Notes under the pieces: model-generated | Database searches by the model: none | The model's input: only the letters and a program-made list of their open reading frames with translations | Told to the model about the DNA's origin: nothing | Part shown: one piece after another, positions 1 through 11,175 of the stretch | Layout: each line of letters opens with the position of its first letter | How positions within the stretch are numbered: the first letter of the stretch is position 1 | Program-made: the position numbers and the translations under genes | Source of the DNA: Stemphylium vesicarium | Taxonomy: Eukaryota; Ascomycota; Dothideomycetes; Pleosporales; Pleosporaceae | DNA: 64,000 nucleotides | Direction: 5' to 3' | NCBI GenBank assembly: GCA_004380135.1 | Contig: QXCR01000074.1 | Coordinates: 62,001-126,000, forward strand

Positions 1-302
1 TAGACGGCTACATTGGCTGTTTTGGCGGGTGGTTGATAAAGCCATCGAGGGCTTCGACGACAACAATAAGTTTTGATGACGAGCGCGGCGCTTCTATTGG
101 GCAATTGTATATATCACCGCCCACCTTTCCTTGTGCATATAGACTTGTACATACGATTTTATGAAATTATTTATTCAAACATCAGCCCACTGTCCTCCGC
201 CTAGGCGAAAACAAAATTCCATGGATTTGGAGGGAAGACACATGCCCACAGGACGCAAACAAGAGGTATATCTTCAATGAGTTCTCTTCGCGCCTCCAGA
301 CG
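1..302. other. left-edge noncoding stretch
   Basis: I see no convincing gene here. A short frame beginning ATG at 277 reads about 20 residues before a stop and has no supported continuation. Confidence 0.3.
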
Positions 303-995
303 TTGGATAAATGCTGCGACTCTGCCCGTACGACTGTAGAATCGCCCGCAATAATGTTCTTAGAATGCGTTGTGCAGTGGCTTAAGTCTGGTGGAAAGTG
401 CTATATCTTTGAGTTTACTATAACCCCGTACATAAATCGCCCCACCAAGTATTCAATTTGGCGCAGGGTTGAGCAACATCTAGCGAACAGCAAAACGCGC
501 GCGATCAAACCAGGTGAGCACATGAAGACTAGATTCAAGGTCCTATTCCCAACAGATATAGAAACCAATCACGATATCACATGACGTACAGCTATCATAG
601 AGTCTAAGAGAGCGAACATTATACGCTTCAACTATCCCAGCAGCAAAGACCTCATCACTCTACTCAACAAGGCCGTGTTAAATCTCGCAGATTCGACAAA
701 GTAGTACGGCCCAGTGCACGGGGAAAGCTAGACCGATACCGCAAAATCCCCCTTCCATTACGATACAAGAAAGAGATGCGACTGGGTGGGCCAAAATACC
801 TCACGACTTGCGTGTCTAGCAAGAAGGCGACGACTAGTACGCCCATCAAGGTCGACGACATGGACGAAGAAACGGCCTTGCTATGAAGAACGTCTGGCCA
901 AGATAGATGAGATCCTGAAGGAGGACATGGAGGATTATAATATAGAGGGAGAGTCGGGCGGCCCCTGTAACCCGCACGTCGGCCCAGGGAGATGA
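303..995 (+). pseudogene. decayed coding remnant of unknown family
   Basis: A 93-codon open frame from 303 ends at a TGA (582-584). The same frame continues open past it for about 37 codons, to a TAG near 700. A second frame, open from 608, continues the protein-like reading up to 886 and ends in acidic residues (DDMDEETALL). A third frame then reads a lysine/glutamate-rich helix (EERLAKIDEILKEDMEDY) to 995. I found no splice sites joining these pieces. The simplest reading is one gene broken by a stop codon and two frameshifts. I do not recognise the family, and chance open frames are possible. Confidence 0.25.
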
Positions 996-1641
996 TGTTG
1001 CGCATTCTAGGAATAATACGAGAGCTACTCATTATCATCATCTGCATTTCCTTAAGGCATGAACAGACCCGCCGCAGCCATACTCAGCGCATAGTCTTAC
1101 ACAACCATTAAGCCAGCTTCAGCTTCAGAAAAATAGAAACAAGAAATTTCACTGTTCGAACAACGTCACAGCTGTCATGATCAGTAGCCCTATTTCTGGT
1201 GGATGGTATATGAACGGCCATTTACATTTGATTATTGACAAGTGTAGGTATGGGCGCCACTGCTGTTGAACTTGGTAACCAGGCGGAAAAGGGTAAAGTA
1301 TTGAGAGGTAGAAAGGGGCGCTGTTGGATCTAGAATGGGTGGCAAGGAGGGTTTAGTGTACTGTTGTATTTTGGATGTGGAAAAAGCTGCTGGAGATGTG
1401 AGTTACATGTGCTAAAAGACACATAGAGAAAGGGCAAGAAAGAACAACGAAACAACTCAAGCAACCAAGAAAAAAACAAAAAAATAAGAAGGAACTCGCG
1501 GTGGAAGGCGAGAAGTAAAAATAATGCATCGTACAGATCTATAGCAAAATGCATACCATTCCATATCCTCGCTTACCAACTACTCTCCTCACACTCATCA
1601 GCGTGTCAAACTTGACATATATACACAAACCCCCCATCTCC
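996..1641. other. intergenic, no gene seen
   Basis: This is the 3' flank of the heme gene. It includes an A-rich tract around 1460-1490 and no frame that looks coding. Confidence 0.4.
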
Positions 1642-3521
1642 CTACACACCGCCCTCACCCCTTCCCATACGCGAAGCACCATTGATCTTCCTCCTATACC
1701 TCATCTCCCTACTAGACGCAACGACCCACTCCCTGTCATCAGCCAGGCGATCAAGGCCGCAACTTCTGCCCTTCCAGCCCTCACCCTTCATGTCCCTCGC
1801 CACGCGCCACGCACCCGTGATGATATCGTTGACACTGACGCCATTGAACTGGCTGCCAACGAGACGCAGTCTGCCCTTGAAATCGTTCGAGATACCCTGG
1901 GCGAAAGCCTGCATGCGGTCCGAGTAGCCGAGGGTATACTGTGGGATGCAGTCGTGGGAGAGGTTAGCAATGTGCGCGGTAGGTTCGTCGGTGATGCCGA
2001 TGTGGCGCTTGAGCACGCTCTTTGCCATTTCGAGGCCTTCTTCTTCGGTCGGGTATGATTTCCAGCCGTCCCACCAGTGGCCGCCCATCATGACGGTGAG
2101 TTTGGTGCCGGAGGCCGTGTCCTGGCCCTTTATGGCCGAGGAGTCAAAGATGACGCCGAGGGCGCGCTCGGGGTTTTGCTCAAAGGGTACGGATTGCGGG
2201 ATTAGGTAGCCGAAACCTTCGACGGGGAGGAGGTTGGCGTTCGGGTAGAAGAGGTTGACTGTCATGACTGTGACGTAGGGCGTGAGGTCGGTGTTGCTGA
2301 GCGTGGAGATGGCGAAGTCGAAGGGCTCGGTGGTTGTTGAACCTTCTTTCTGCCGGGTGTTAGTATGCGAAAGCTTGCAGGATAATTGCTGAACTTACTC
2401 CATACCCGATGTTAACGCCGAGTTTACCATCGGTATTAAACGGCTTGAAAGATTGAATGGGCGATTCGGTTCTAATCTCCACATTTCCCTTTCTCTCAAC
2501 TGCGTCCTGCAAAGCCCGTACCAGTTGCTGCAGACCATTCCTAAAAGTGAACATGCTAGATTCGTTTAGATTCCTCTCAAAGTCCATCTTCAGAACAATC
2601 TCGTCGTTCATGGCCTTTGCAGATTCCAGATCCACAGGATGGACAAGCTGAAGTTTTTCTGGCCGCGGGTCCTCATTCTGCATGCGAAAGAAGCCTCCCA
2701 GAGCATTTCCGTACCGGCCTTCTAATTCCCAAGCTTGACCGAAGAGCGTCTTTGCGCTGAGTTGCCAGATGTCGCCCGCGTAGATGCCGTGCATGACAGC
2801 CGAGATGAGGTTGTTGGCGATCCTCTTGTCCCCTCTCCGCTCAATCCATGACCCAATTGTTTCATCCGTCATGGAGAATGGTCGACGGGGTTTCATAGGT
2901 TCCGTGAGCATGCTAAGAGCACCATCGAGTATACCAGTCCGCCATAATGTGAAGACGTCTCCAAACGAAGGGCGCTCGGCAGGAAGGCGGTTAAGTTGAT
3001 CGGGGTAGTATATGAAGCGGTTCTTTGCACCGGGCTCGGTATTTTTGGTGTATATAACGTCGTCGAGGATACCGAGGTCTTGGATCTACACATGTAACAG
3101 GTTAACTAGCAATAACCAACAACCGCCATTGAGACGTCATTCTTGTCCAACATACCAGACCCGCAGTGACAGTGGCGTTCCTCAGTGACCTAGGCCCCAA
3201 TTCGAAAAGAACGTTCCCTGGCTTGCCATCTGCACCCTCTACCTCGACCCGCCGACTCTTGATCCATCCACCCGTCTCTTTGCCCGACTCGAAGAGCGTG
3301 ATCTTGCTCTCCGGGAACTCTCTGGCGATGTAGTAAGCGCTCGCAAGGCCGCCTATACCTCCGCCCAGGATAGCAATGCGCTCAGGGTAGGTGGACTGGT
3401 AGCGACATTGTCGGTGGAGGAGTTGTGATGACGATGCAAGGAGCGGGCGGTAGAGGCCGTGGTACAGCGGGCGCGCGGCAACGGTCTTCAACGTCTTCTG
3501 CGAGACATTCTGGAGCCGCAT
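1642..3521 (-). CDS. HEM14: protoporphyrinogen oxidase, mitochondrial (HEM14)
   Basis: Oxidises protoporphyrinogen IX to protoporphyrin IX, the penultimate step of heme synthesis, on the mitochondrial inner membrane using FAD. I join three exons: 3521-3156, 3085-2399 and 2349-1642. The introns are 70 and 49 bp, both phase 0, and the second has a CTAAC branch site. The product is 586 aa. The first 45 residues are rich in Arg/Ser/Gln and lack acidic residues, as expected for a mitochondrial presequence. The FAD-binding GGGIGG motif is at residues 53-58, followed by ESGKETGGW, the usual second dinucleotide-binding segment. The C-terminal part carries the family's GHWWDG-like block. Length and architecture are normal for fungal HEM14. 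Overlapping plus-strand frames are shadows. Confidence 0.93.
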
Positions 3522-3989
3522 TGCCGTTCAATTGGTCGCGAGGAAGAAGCGTTTGGGCGACCAAAAGTTTGTGAGCCACATACGTACTTGGACTGGCTGC
3601 TCACATGAAGGTCCCGCCAAAATGTCCGAGCTTTGACCGCCCACTGCTGCCGTCATTGATTCAGCCCTATGCAAGGCACACCCTATCAGCTCCTACATGG
3701 CGCTACGAGGTCAGTTCCACAAGGCAATAGTCACAACAGATTTCAGAGCAGCAGACGAGTCTGTAAGAAGAAGAGCGCAGCCACTCAAGGCCGCAAATAA
3801 TCAGCTTCCATTTTGCACAAAAAAGAAATACTCCCCCGCCTCGGGGCAGCGCCTTCAACAATAACGCCGCATTCAGCCATATCCAGACTTATAGTACAAT
3901 GCTCTACTTTGTCCGCCGAATCTCCTCCTCTCGCGTGCCAATGGTATCATGTCCACCACAAATCTCTTCTATTCCCACTCCATGCCATC
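3522..3989. promoter_or_regulatory. upstream region of HEM14 / 3' flank of Nab2 gene
   Basis: This 468-bp gap precedes the HEM14 start and follows the Nab2 stop. No gene was seen. It must hold the HEM14 promoter, but I could not pick out a defined element. Confidence 0.4.
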
Positions 3990-5714
3990 CTATGACTGCA
4001 CATCAACGCTCTCGTTTGCCTGTGCTTGTCCCTGATCCATCTCCTGGTCCTTGCCAGGAATGATGAGCTCCTCCTTTTGCTCGTCATCTACAAACTTCCT
4101 TTCGCTGACGTGCTCGCCTTCCTTGGGAGCCACCCATACGTTGGTCGTGTTCTTCTTTTGGCCAGGCTCGTGCTTGTACAAGCAGCGCGGGTTCAGACAC
4201 GGGTTGAACTTGCACATGATGGTGCTGTGTCCGTACTTGCAGCCCTCGACGGCGCAGTCGGCACCGTTGTGGCACGGCTTCGCAACAGGGTGCTTGTACG
4301 GGCACGTCGAGGGATCACGGCAGTTGGGCCAGAAAGCACACTCCTGTTCCGACTGATACTTTTGTCTCTGCGCGGGAGACGGGTGCTTGCCAACACACTT
4401 CTTGTTCTTGCAAGCCGCTCCGAAATCGCACGTATCGTTCATGTCGACAGGAGTACCGGGAATCGCGGCGGGCGACTGGTGGACGAAGTGGCAGTCGGGG
4501 TTCGTGCATCGGAGGTTAAACTTGCACATGGTGGATGAGGGCTCCGGGCGACCCGAGGGCTGCTCGACATCCATGCCGTTGCCATTCTCTCCAGAGGGAC
4601 CGTCGGCCATGGCCTCATCTTCACCCTCCTTCTTGTTAAAGGGCTTGGCATTCGGGTTCATGCCCCTACCGCCCTGATGTGAGCGATCCATGCGCTGGTG
4701 TAATGGCTTTCCGCGTCCATTGCGGTTGTTCTGGTTGAAGTTGGGGTTGACGAAAGCGGTGGGAGCGCCGCCGGAGAAAATCTGCTGCATCATCTGCGCC
4801 TGCTGCTCGTACATTTGCATCAGGGCCATTTGCTGCTGTGGGTTCAGTCCGACGCCGGGCATGTTGTTCTGACCACCCATTGGCGGCATTTGCATTCCGG
4901 GCATTCCGCCCATGGGTATGCCATTCATGCCGTTCATGTTGTTTTGGCCCATGTTCATGTTGGCGTTGCCCATGCCGCGGCCATTTGCCATTGCCTCGAT
5001 TCCGCGACCGATGTTCTGGCCTCGGGGCCCCTTAGGCGGATCCCGCGCGTGTGCGTTCACTCGGCCGACACCGCCGCCGGCGCCGCGTACGCGATGTAAT
5101 ACCGAGTCGTTATTGCGATCCATGTTCTTGTTGAGCTGGTTGAGCATTCGGCCGCCACGCGCTGGACGTCCTGCCTGGCCGCCGCTGCCGTTGCGCATCG
5201 CTTTGGGACCTGTGGGGCTGTGGGCTGTTAGCATATGCCGATGATTGTCGATGAGCTTTTTCCCACGGTCATTCTTCGCTAAAATATCTGGCCGAAAGGG
5301 GCTGAAAAGCGACGAGTCTACGTACATGTTGCCTTGAGCTTCTGATACACCTTCCATGTCTGTATCTTGCGCAGCGCCCGAGTTGTCATTTGATGTGCTG
5401 TCCATCTGGTTCTCAATCGACTGTGTGACGTGCGCATCGCCGCCGCTGGGCTGCTTGAGGTGCTCGATCTGCTCGAATAACCACTGCGCAAACTGCTGCG
5501 TCTCCGTGTTCTCCGGGCCCAGGTCGAGGAGGTCGTTGGACAGTTCGGCCGCGACCTGCGCTTCGTTCTTGTCGTTGGCCAGCATGAGCAGGATGTAATC
5601 GAATAAAGTCGTGTCGTCGCCGCCAGTCGTCCATCCAAACTCGGCGAGCTTGGGCTGGACTACTTGCTGCAGCTGCATCGCCAGCGGCGATTCGCTCGCA
5701 AAGTCGACAGCCAT
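3990..5714 (-). CDS. NAB2: Nab2/ZC3H14-type CCCH zinc-finger poly(A) RNA-binding protein
   Basis: Nuclear protein predicted to bind poly(A) tails, limit their length and help mRNA export. I start at the ATG at 5714 (MAVDFASESPLAMQLQQ), giving 574 aa. The open frame extends 24 codons further upstream, but that stretch is less protein-like. The N-terminus resembles the Nab2 PWI-like fold (about residues 5-95). The middle is disordered, with an RG-rich segment (about 175-260) and a long Met/Gly/Asn tract. Five tandem CCCH fingers occupy about residues 396-516; the first reads MCKFNLRCTNPDCHFVH. Yeast Nab2 has seven fingers and human ZC3H14 five. The gene has no intron. The identification rests on domain order, so orthology is likely but not proven. 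Confidence 0.88.
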   Translation of the reverse strand: MAVDFASESPLAMQLQQVVQPKLAEFGWTTGGDDTTLFDYILLMLANDKNEAQVAAELSNDLLDLGPENTETQQFAQWLFEQIEHLKQPSGGDAHVTQSIENQMDSTSNDNSGAAQDTDMEGVSEAQGNMYVDSSLFSPFRPDILAKNDRGKKLIDNHRHMLTAHSPTGPKAMRNGSGGQAGRPARGGRMLNQLNKNMDRNNDSVLHRVRGAGGGVGRVNAHARDPPKGPRGQNIGRGIEAMANGRGMGNANMNMGQNNMNGMNGIPMGGMPGMQMPPMGGQNNMPGVGLNPQQQMALMQMYEQQAQMMQQIFSGGAPTAFVNPNFNQNNRNGRGKPLHQRMDRSHQGGRGMNPNAKPFNKKEGEDEAMADGPSGENGNGMDVEQPSGRPEPSSTMCKFNLRCTNPDCHFVHQSPAAIPGTPVDMNDTCDFGAACKNKKCVGKHPSPAQRQKYQSEQECAFWPNCRDPSTCPYKHPVAKPCHNGADCAVEGCKYGHSTIMCKFNPCLNPRCLYKHEPGQKKNTTNVWVAPKEGEHVSERKFVDDEQKEELIIPGKDQEMDQGQAQANESVDVQS

Positions 5715-6304
5715 GCTGAGGGTGGTGCGAGGTGATGCGAGGTGGCTGTCGCGTGGATTCGACGGGGAGCGGTGGGCGGGAAGCAAAGAATGCGATGAGG
5801 GACGCGACTTCCTTCACGCAGAGTTGTCGCGTAGATTTGGTGAGACGTTCGTAACGGATATGTCGTCAGTCGTGAAAAGGAATTGCGCGTTGAATGAGGT
5901 AAGCTTAGGGCTTGGGGGTGTGGGGAAGGAAGTAATTGTTTGGGAGCGTCGGCGGTCAAGTTCTGCGCAATCGAGCTCGGCATTCGCCGCCCGACTAGCG
6001 CCAGCTGATTGTTCAGCCACCCTAGAAGCCTCCACACGAGTTTCCAAGGTTCGCGCAACGGCTCTTACTCTTGTCGCCACAGATTAACGTCACGATTATT
6101 TAATGAGTAGATTCATTAATACCCAGGTACTTCTAGTCATGACCAGGTAAAATGATAGACTTGTGCCGCAGACAACGCCAGAATACCGCAAGGCTGCATA
6201 GCCATGTGCATGCCAGCAGATTCAATCGATTACCCCAGCACATCTTTGCTGCTGCGGTAAACTGCAATATATTCCATATAAGTTGCCTTCTGCCACAGAC
6301 GACA
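5715..6304. promoter_or_regulatory. upstream region of the Nab2 gene
   Basis: This 590-bp gap lies between the Nab2 start and the stop of the receptor-like gene, both on the minus strand. Open frames near 5800-6080 overlap on both strands without splice support, so I treat them as chance. Confidence 0.35.
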
Positions 6305-7649
6305 TCACATGCCTAGTCGATTAGCTTCCAAGCGACCTTCTTCTTCCATCCTCCGCTTGTGCTGTTCACGTAGTTCATCTGTGATCCGTATGCCCGTGTC
6401 TCCAGTCCGACGTTCCGGGAGCTCATCTCCACTCTCGTTGCCCGTCCTGGATATACCCATCTGCCCCAAAGGCTTTTCACTCTTCCTCCCACCTTTGGGG
6501 TTGCGCAGATCTTGAAGGTAATGGCTCCCAGTCGCCGATTCATCTGATTGATCCTGAGACTGTCGGACGTAGCCTTGCGCATCGTACCCCATGCTGTTTG
6601 AAGATCGGGCCCAACCTTTGGGAACCATGGATGCCAGTCCTGGACAGCAACCGATAATTACAGCTGCCGAACACTCAACAATGGTCCACCTAGATTGTGA
6701 GGTACCAAGTCAGTGTGTTTTTCCGGCAGTCAAGTTGTACATACGTACATGGTTACCCATCTCGCGTCTGGGTTCTGCGGTCTCCCGTCTTGACCGACTT
6801 GGACAGCACGGACAGTAGAGAATAGAATGCAGACGAAACCGGAAGCAAAGAGCAAGCCGCATCCAATCTTCTTCGCCTTCTGCATTTGTAGGTTCCAAAT
6901 GAGCTTGATAGGTAGAAACATGACTAATCAATCATATCAGCATGAGTATCTGGTGAGAGGGGACATACTTGGCATGCACGACATACCCATCAGGTTAGTC
7001 ACTGTGTCTACAGCGTAACCAAAGTAAAGGCTTGCTGTCTGCCGACGTTTCTCGGAGAGCGATGAGCATAGCACACCCTCGTCAAAGAACTTCTTTAGAT
7101 CGTCGCATGATATACCCGGGCCTGTTATGATACAAGTCGCCCATGTCTGTACAAGAGTCAGTCCTTCTTTCCAGTCCCCTTCAAGCTAATACTAAATGAA
7201 AAGTTCTTGCTTACCACGATACAGAAAACCAGGGTACCCCACCAGAGCCAGAGATATGCCCTCGGCATCCCAGCGAGCAGCTTCTTGTATAGCGCCAACA
7301 AGGAGAACTTGACGAACCAAAGGCATGTCCAATATTCTATAGAACATTGCCACATGACCTCGGACGCGAATTTTAGATCTTTCTCCATGCCAGGCCACGG
7401 TGCCAATTCTCCATTCTCGAGCGCTTGAAGCCTGAAAAGGTTGGGTGTAACCATTATAAAGAGAATGGTGAAGGTGAGATAGGCAAGGAAAGCAATGAAA
7501 AGCAACACGTCTTGCGTTTGAATGGCCCTTCTCCGCCATATCTGCGCGCCGGCACGCGTCGTAAATACAGCCGAGGTGATGGCCAACATGGCGTAGTCAC
7601 TTCGAAGGAGATCTTGCTGCGAGATCCAATCGACACCTGTCGTCGACAT
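6305..7649 (-). CDS. PTH11/SAT4-like rhodopsin-fold integral membrane protein
   Basis: Seven-helix plasma-membrane protein of the large fungal family that includes the PTH11 receptor of Magnaporthe. The ligand is unknown. I join four exons: 7649-7215, 7146-6987, 6923-6749 and 6689-6305. The introns are 59-68 bp and the phases match, giving 384 aa. Helices are clear in exon 1 (ITSAVFTTRAGAQIW, VLLFIAFLAYLTFTILFIMV, WFVKFSLLALYK, WLWWGTLVFCIVV). Exon 2 carries the family's TWATCIITGPGISCDD segment, and exon 3 the LPIKLIWNLQM loop that marks the family. The cytoplasmic C-tail of about 110 residues is charged and disordered. The extracellular CFEM domain found in some members is absent. Annotated simply as a rhodopsin-domain protein. 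Confidence 0.85.
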
Positions 7650-8937
7650 GATGGACGGAAGCTGGAGACTCCAGTAGCTTTTCCAGACTCAGACGCGACA
7701 CTGAGTACGGTGGATCACAGGTAGAGCATGCGACATGCTTTTGGTATCCGGCACTCTGTCGCGGAAGGCCTTGCCACTGGAGCGATAGATAGGTAAAGAT
7801 GATCTCGTGGATTGAGACTCAGAATATGGACCGCAGGATACGAGCGGGCTACAAGAAGTCCAGCCACTGGTCATAGCCCTCACGAGGCGCATGTGTAGCC
7901 CTGCAGGGGATCGGCCGCACGGGGGCCACCCAAGTGTATGCGCGAAGAGGCTCCAAAGATTATCAACATCCGAGGTCCTGGCAGATACAGATACACTGCA
8001 CTACCCGACGCCTGGATTTTACTTCAGGTGTTCATCGAGCCTCGCAATATTTCTTGTAAGAGACGGACGACGGTTCGCATGCGCAACGCCTTGGTAAACG
8101 TGATTCGTGCTCATGGCAAGGTACCGTGAGTTCTGATGCGGAGAAGGAAGGGTGGCGGCGCGCTATGAGCCGTGGACGCCTAAGTGACGTCGGGAGCTTT
8201 AGCGCCTGCGCGCAGCTTCCTCCTTTTGGTCACACACCCACGCATCCTCTGCCCAGCCTCAATGATTGTAGCTTCGTATGTCTCTTTTCTCCATCGCATT
8301 ATGCATTCACTGGCTTTCTTCTAGAAGCGAGTCCCATACTGTTGTCTTATCACTACGGGCTCGTGAGCGCTGTTGGTCTGGCTGAGGCGAGGCAAGCCAC
8401 GGGCAGCAGCAAGCGTTTGGCGGCCCTGCAAGAGCTAAGCTTGAGAGCTACGCCGCTGTGATAAGGCTTCTCACACAGCAACTTTTGGAGAAGAAAGGGA
8501 AGACGGTATTACCACATCAGCACCGGCGCTTAAAAGACACCATTATCAACTATAGCAGAGGGGCTATGCTGTTACCTCGCTCCTCTCCTTTTCTCTACAT
8601 TCATCTCCCTTTTCTAACACGCAATCTTCCACCGCATAATTTAGCACGACAAATCCTTTCGGTAACAGCTCAATGAAGCATGAGAAAGAGCACGAAATTT
8701 TGTTTTTGCATTCATCTTAATACACCAAAAAGATAGCAAGCATGAAATATCAAAGCTACTGGAAAGACAATTACCAAACGGCTACCGATGCATCGCTTAT
8801 GTTATCACTCCATGAGTCAACTCCTCATCTCACCCGGTTTCACATCGCAAGCCGTCGCATCCCTGAAGTTCGCTTCCTTGCAGTGGGATCAAAGAAGGAC
8901 CTCGTAATAGAAAAAAAAATTAGATCATAAAAAAGGT
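7650..8937. other. intergenic, no gene supported
   Basis: This 1.3-kb gap is upstream of the receptor-like gene and downstream of the CBM18 gene. Several short frames exist but none has splice sites or protein-like composition. A pyrimidine-rich stretch at 8578-8630 resembles a fungal promoter but leads into no gene I can follow. Confidence 0.35.
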
Positions 8938-9620
8938 CTAACTCGTACAACTACCAAAAGTTGCTTGACAGCCCCTGGAAGCGACGCAGTAATCCGAAGT
9001 AGTACCACAATTACCATACTTGCTGCGGCACTGGCCAGTCCTGCACACGTATCCAGCATTGGCGCCTTTCCCAGCATCTCCACAGGTACCATCCAGGGTG
9101 ACGCTACCCCTTCCAATGCTGGCGCTATCGCACTTTTCAAAAGCACTTTGGCAGACACTGGCAGCACAGTAGTCTGCAGTCGTCCCGCAGTTGCCGTACT
9201 TGCTAGAACACGAGTCCGTCTTGCAGATATAACCTTTATTCTTCCCGCTTCCTTGATTCCCGCAGGTGTTATCCGGGGTGATGCTTCCTGGTCCGAGAGA
9301 AGCTGCAGCCGCGCTGTAGGTAGTAGTAGTAGTCATCGTATTGTCAGCGCAGACAAAAGTCGATGAAGGTACATTGGTTGTAGCAGGGGCGGAAGTCCTG
9401 CTAGCTTCGTCGCGATCCGAGGACGAAGATGCTGGAGGGTTGCAGATTCCGAAAGCTGGCTGGCAGATATTCGCGGCGCAGTACTCGATGGTGCTTCCGC
9501 AACTGCCGTGTTTGCTGCAACATCGGCGACTGTTCGAAGGGCACGTCCAGCCTAGGTTGTTGCCGGCGTTGATGTTGCCACATCGTCCGTTGAGGGAGTA
9601 GGTTGGGCCTGCGTCAGCGC
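8938..9620 (-). CDS. multi-CBM18 (hevein-type) chitin-binding protein, 5' end unresolved
   Basis: Contains three hevein-like CBM18 modules, which bind chitin at the cell wall or outside the cell. Reading from 9607 down, the first module has the canonical RCG...GWTCPS..RRCCSKHGSCG..IEYCA..C pattern. The second and third (CGNQGSGKNKGYICKTDSC... and CGDAGKGANAGYVCRTGQC...) keep the cysteines and the SKYGNCGTT..YC core. A Ser/Thr-rich linker separates modules one and two. The stop is at 8938. Upstream, two more frames (to about 9960) look coding, one with Cys-containing text (VAECLGGPSTSQCYRSVCE), but I could not connect them by clean splice sites. There is therefore no signal peptide in view, and the gene may be 5'-truncated. 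Multi-CBM18 proteins are often subgroup C chitinases, but no GH18 domain is visible here. Confidence 0.7.
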
Positions 9621-9951
9621 TGCTGGACTATCTATTTGTTAGCTATCTGCATAGTTGTCTTGAGGACTGGCGATACATATCGTGTTTGTGGATCTCGGCT
9701 CGCAAACAGAGCGATAACATTGCGAAGTCGATGGCCCACCAAGACATTCAGCGACAGTAACGGTCTTGATACCCTGCTTTTCACCACGGAAATCATATAA
9801 TCAATGAGCTCACCGTGCGTCCAGATCTTTTGCTCATGCACCTCAACGATAGTGTAGCCTTGGTCGGGACCATCGATGAAGAGTTTCTTCGCCGTATTGA
9901 TCCCCGTTTCCGATTGGTATTCCCAGTCCTTAGTGTTCAGGTCACCGATAA

Positions 9952-11175
9952 CGACACCTCGTTGAAGCATTCGCCGGCCATTACAATATCATTGCTTTCG
10001 ATTTCAGCACCAAAAGGCTCGATGAAGGTTCGAAACCACTCACTGGCCTCCCGATTCAGTTCACGTCAAATGCAGCTGATATCAGCGAAGCGACCCATGT
10101 TCTTATCTCTATGCCGACAATCCTTACGGACGACAAGAAGGTCGACCCCACATACTTGCGTAATGCCATTGCTACTGTTGAGAAGTACGTCAAGCCTGGA
10201 TCCACAATCGTTATCGGGAGCTCCGTCGTTGTTGGTGTGGCACGATCACTCGTTGGCCCGCTCATGGCGTCCAAGAACTTCAAGGTCGGCATGTCGCCCG
10301 AGCGCGTTGACCCTGGTCGCACATTTCCCGCCTTCGAGGACATATCTAAGATCGTCTCCGGACTTGACGCTGCATCTCTAGAGTCCATCTCCACTCTTTA
10401 CAGCCGTGTCTTCCACAAGATGCTGCCTGTCTCATCTCCCGAAGTCGCCGAGATGACCAAGTTGTACGAGAACTGCCAACGAATGGTCTGCGCCACATAT
10501 GCCAACGAGATGGCCGATGCCTGCAGCAGCATCGGCATCGACGCCTTCGAGATCAGCAACGCTGCAGCATCCAAGCCCTTTGGGTACCTGCCTTTCCGCT
10601 CCGGTCCAGGAATTGGAGGTCGCTGCATCCCCGTCAACCCGTACTATCTCCTCTCCAACCTTCGCATGCCACTGCTCGAGTACGCGGTAACGATACTATC
10701 CTCGCGACCCAGAGATGTAGCCAGGAGCCTCGTGCAGTCTGTACTCCAGGACGGTGATTTCAGCGTAGATGCCAGCCAGCTTCAACTGCTCGTCGTTGGT
10801 GTAGGCTTCAAACGCGGACAGAGTGTCATGAGCAACTCCCCTGGTGCTGCCATCATCCACACATTGAAGAGCGAATACAACTGCCACGTTGAATTTGCGG
10901 ACCCGTTGGTTTCCACAGCTCTTTACAGTGCAGTGCCAAAGTTGGACACGGAGGCAAACTGGAACTTCGACCACCTCAGCACCTACCATGGTGTCATTGT
11001 CTCTGTTAACCAGGAAGGTCTCGACATGAACGTACTGGCAAAATTATGTAGTGTCAAGGTCCAAGACTCTTCCGGGACACTGAAGAACTCTATTAGCAGT
11101 GTGCTGTCGCTAGCTGCCGGGAAGGAAATCTGCCAGGATACTATCATTTCAGCAATGACACATGTTCGAAGTTGA
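9952..11175 (+). pseudogene. UDP-glucose/GDP-mannose dehydrogenase family, 5'-truncated
   Basis: NAD-dependent oxidation of a UDP-sugar to the uronic acid, or a relative of that reaction. The frame is open from 9952 to the stop at 11175. Codons from 9955 already match the family (HLVEAFAGHYNIIAFD), but in-frame TAG (9931) and TAA (9949) codons lie just upstream. The NAD-binding GxGxxG, expected about six residues earlier, is missing. The first in-frame ATG is at 10111. Downstream the protein is intact: the ESP-type segment (GMSPERVDPGR), the EMTKLYENCQRM helix, the catalytic-Cys loop (GPGIGGRCIPVNPYYL) and the C-terminal GVGFKRG. I found no upstream exon with an acceptor that would restore the N-terminus. 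It is either a 5'-truncated pseudogene or a gene with an unrecognised first exon. Confidence 0.75.

Noticed and set aside
1549..2058. 169-codon plus frame
   Set aside because: Antisense shadow of HEM14 exon 3 and its 3' flank.
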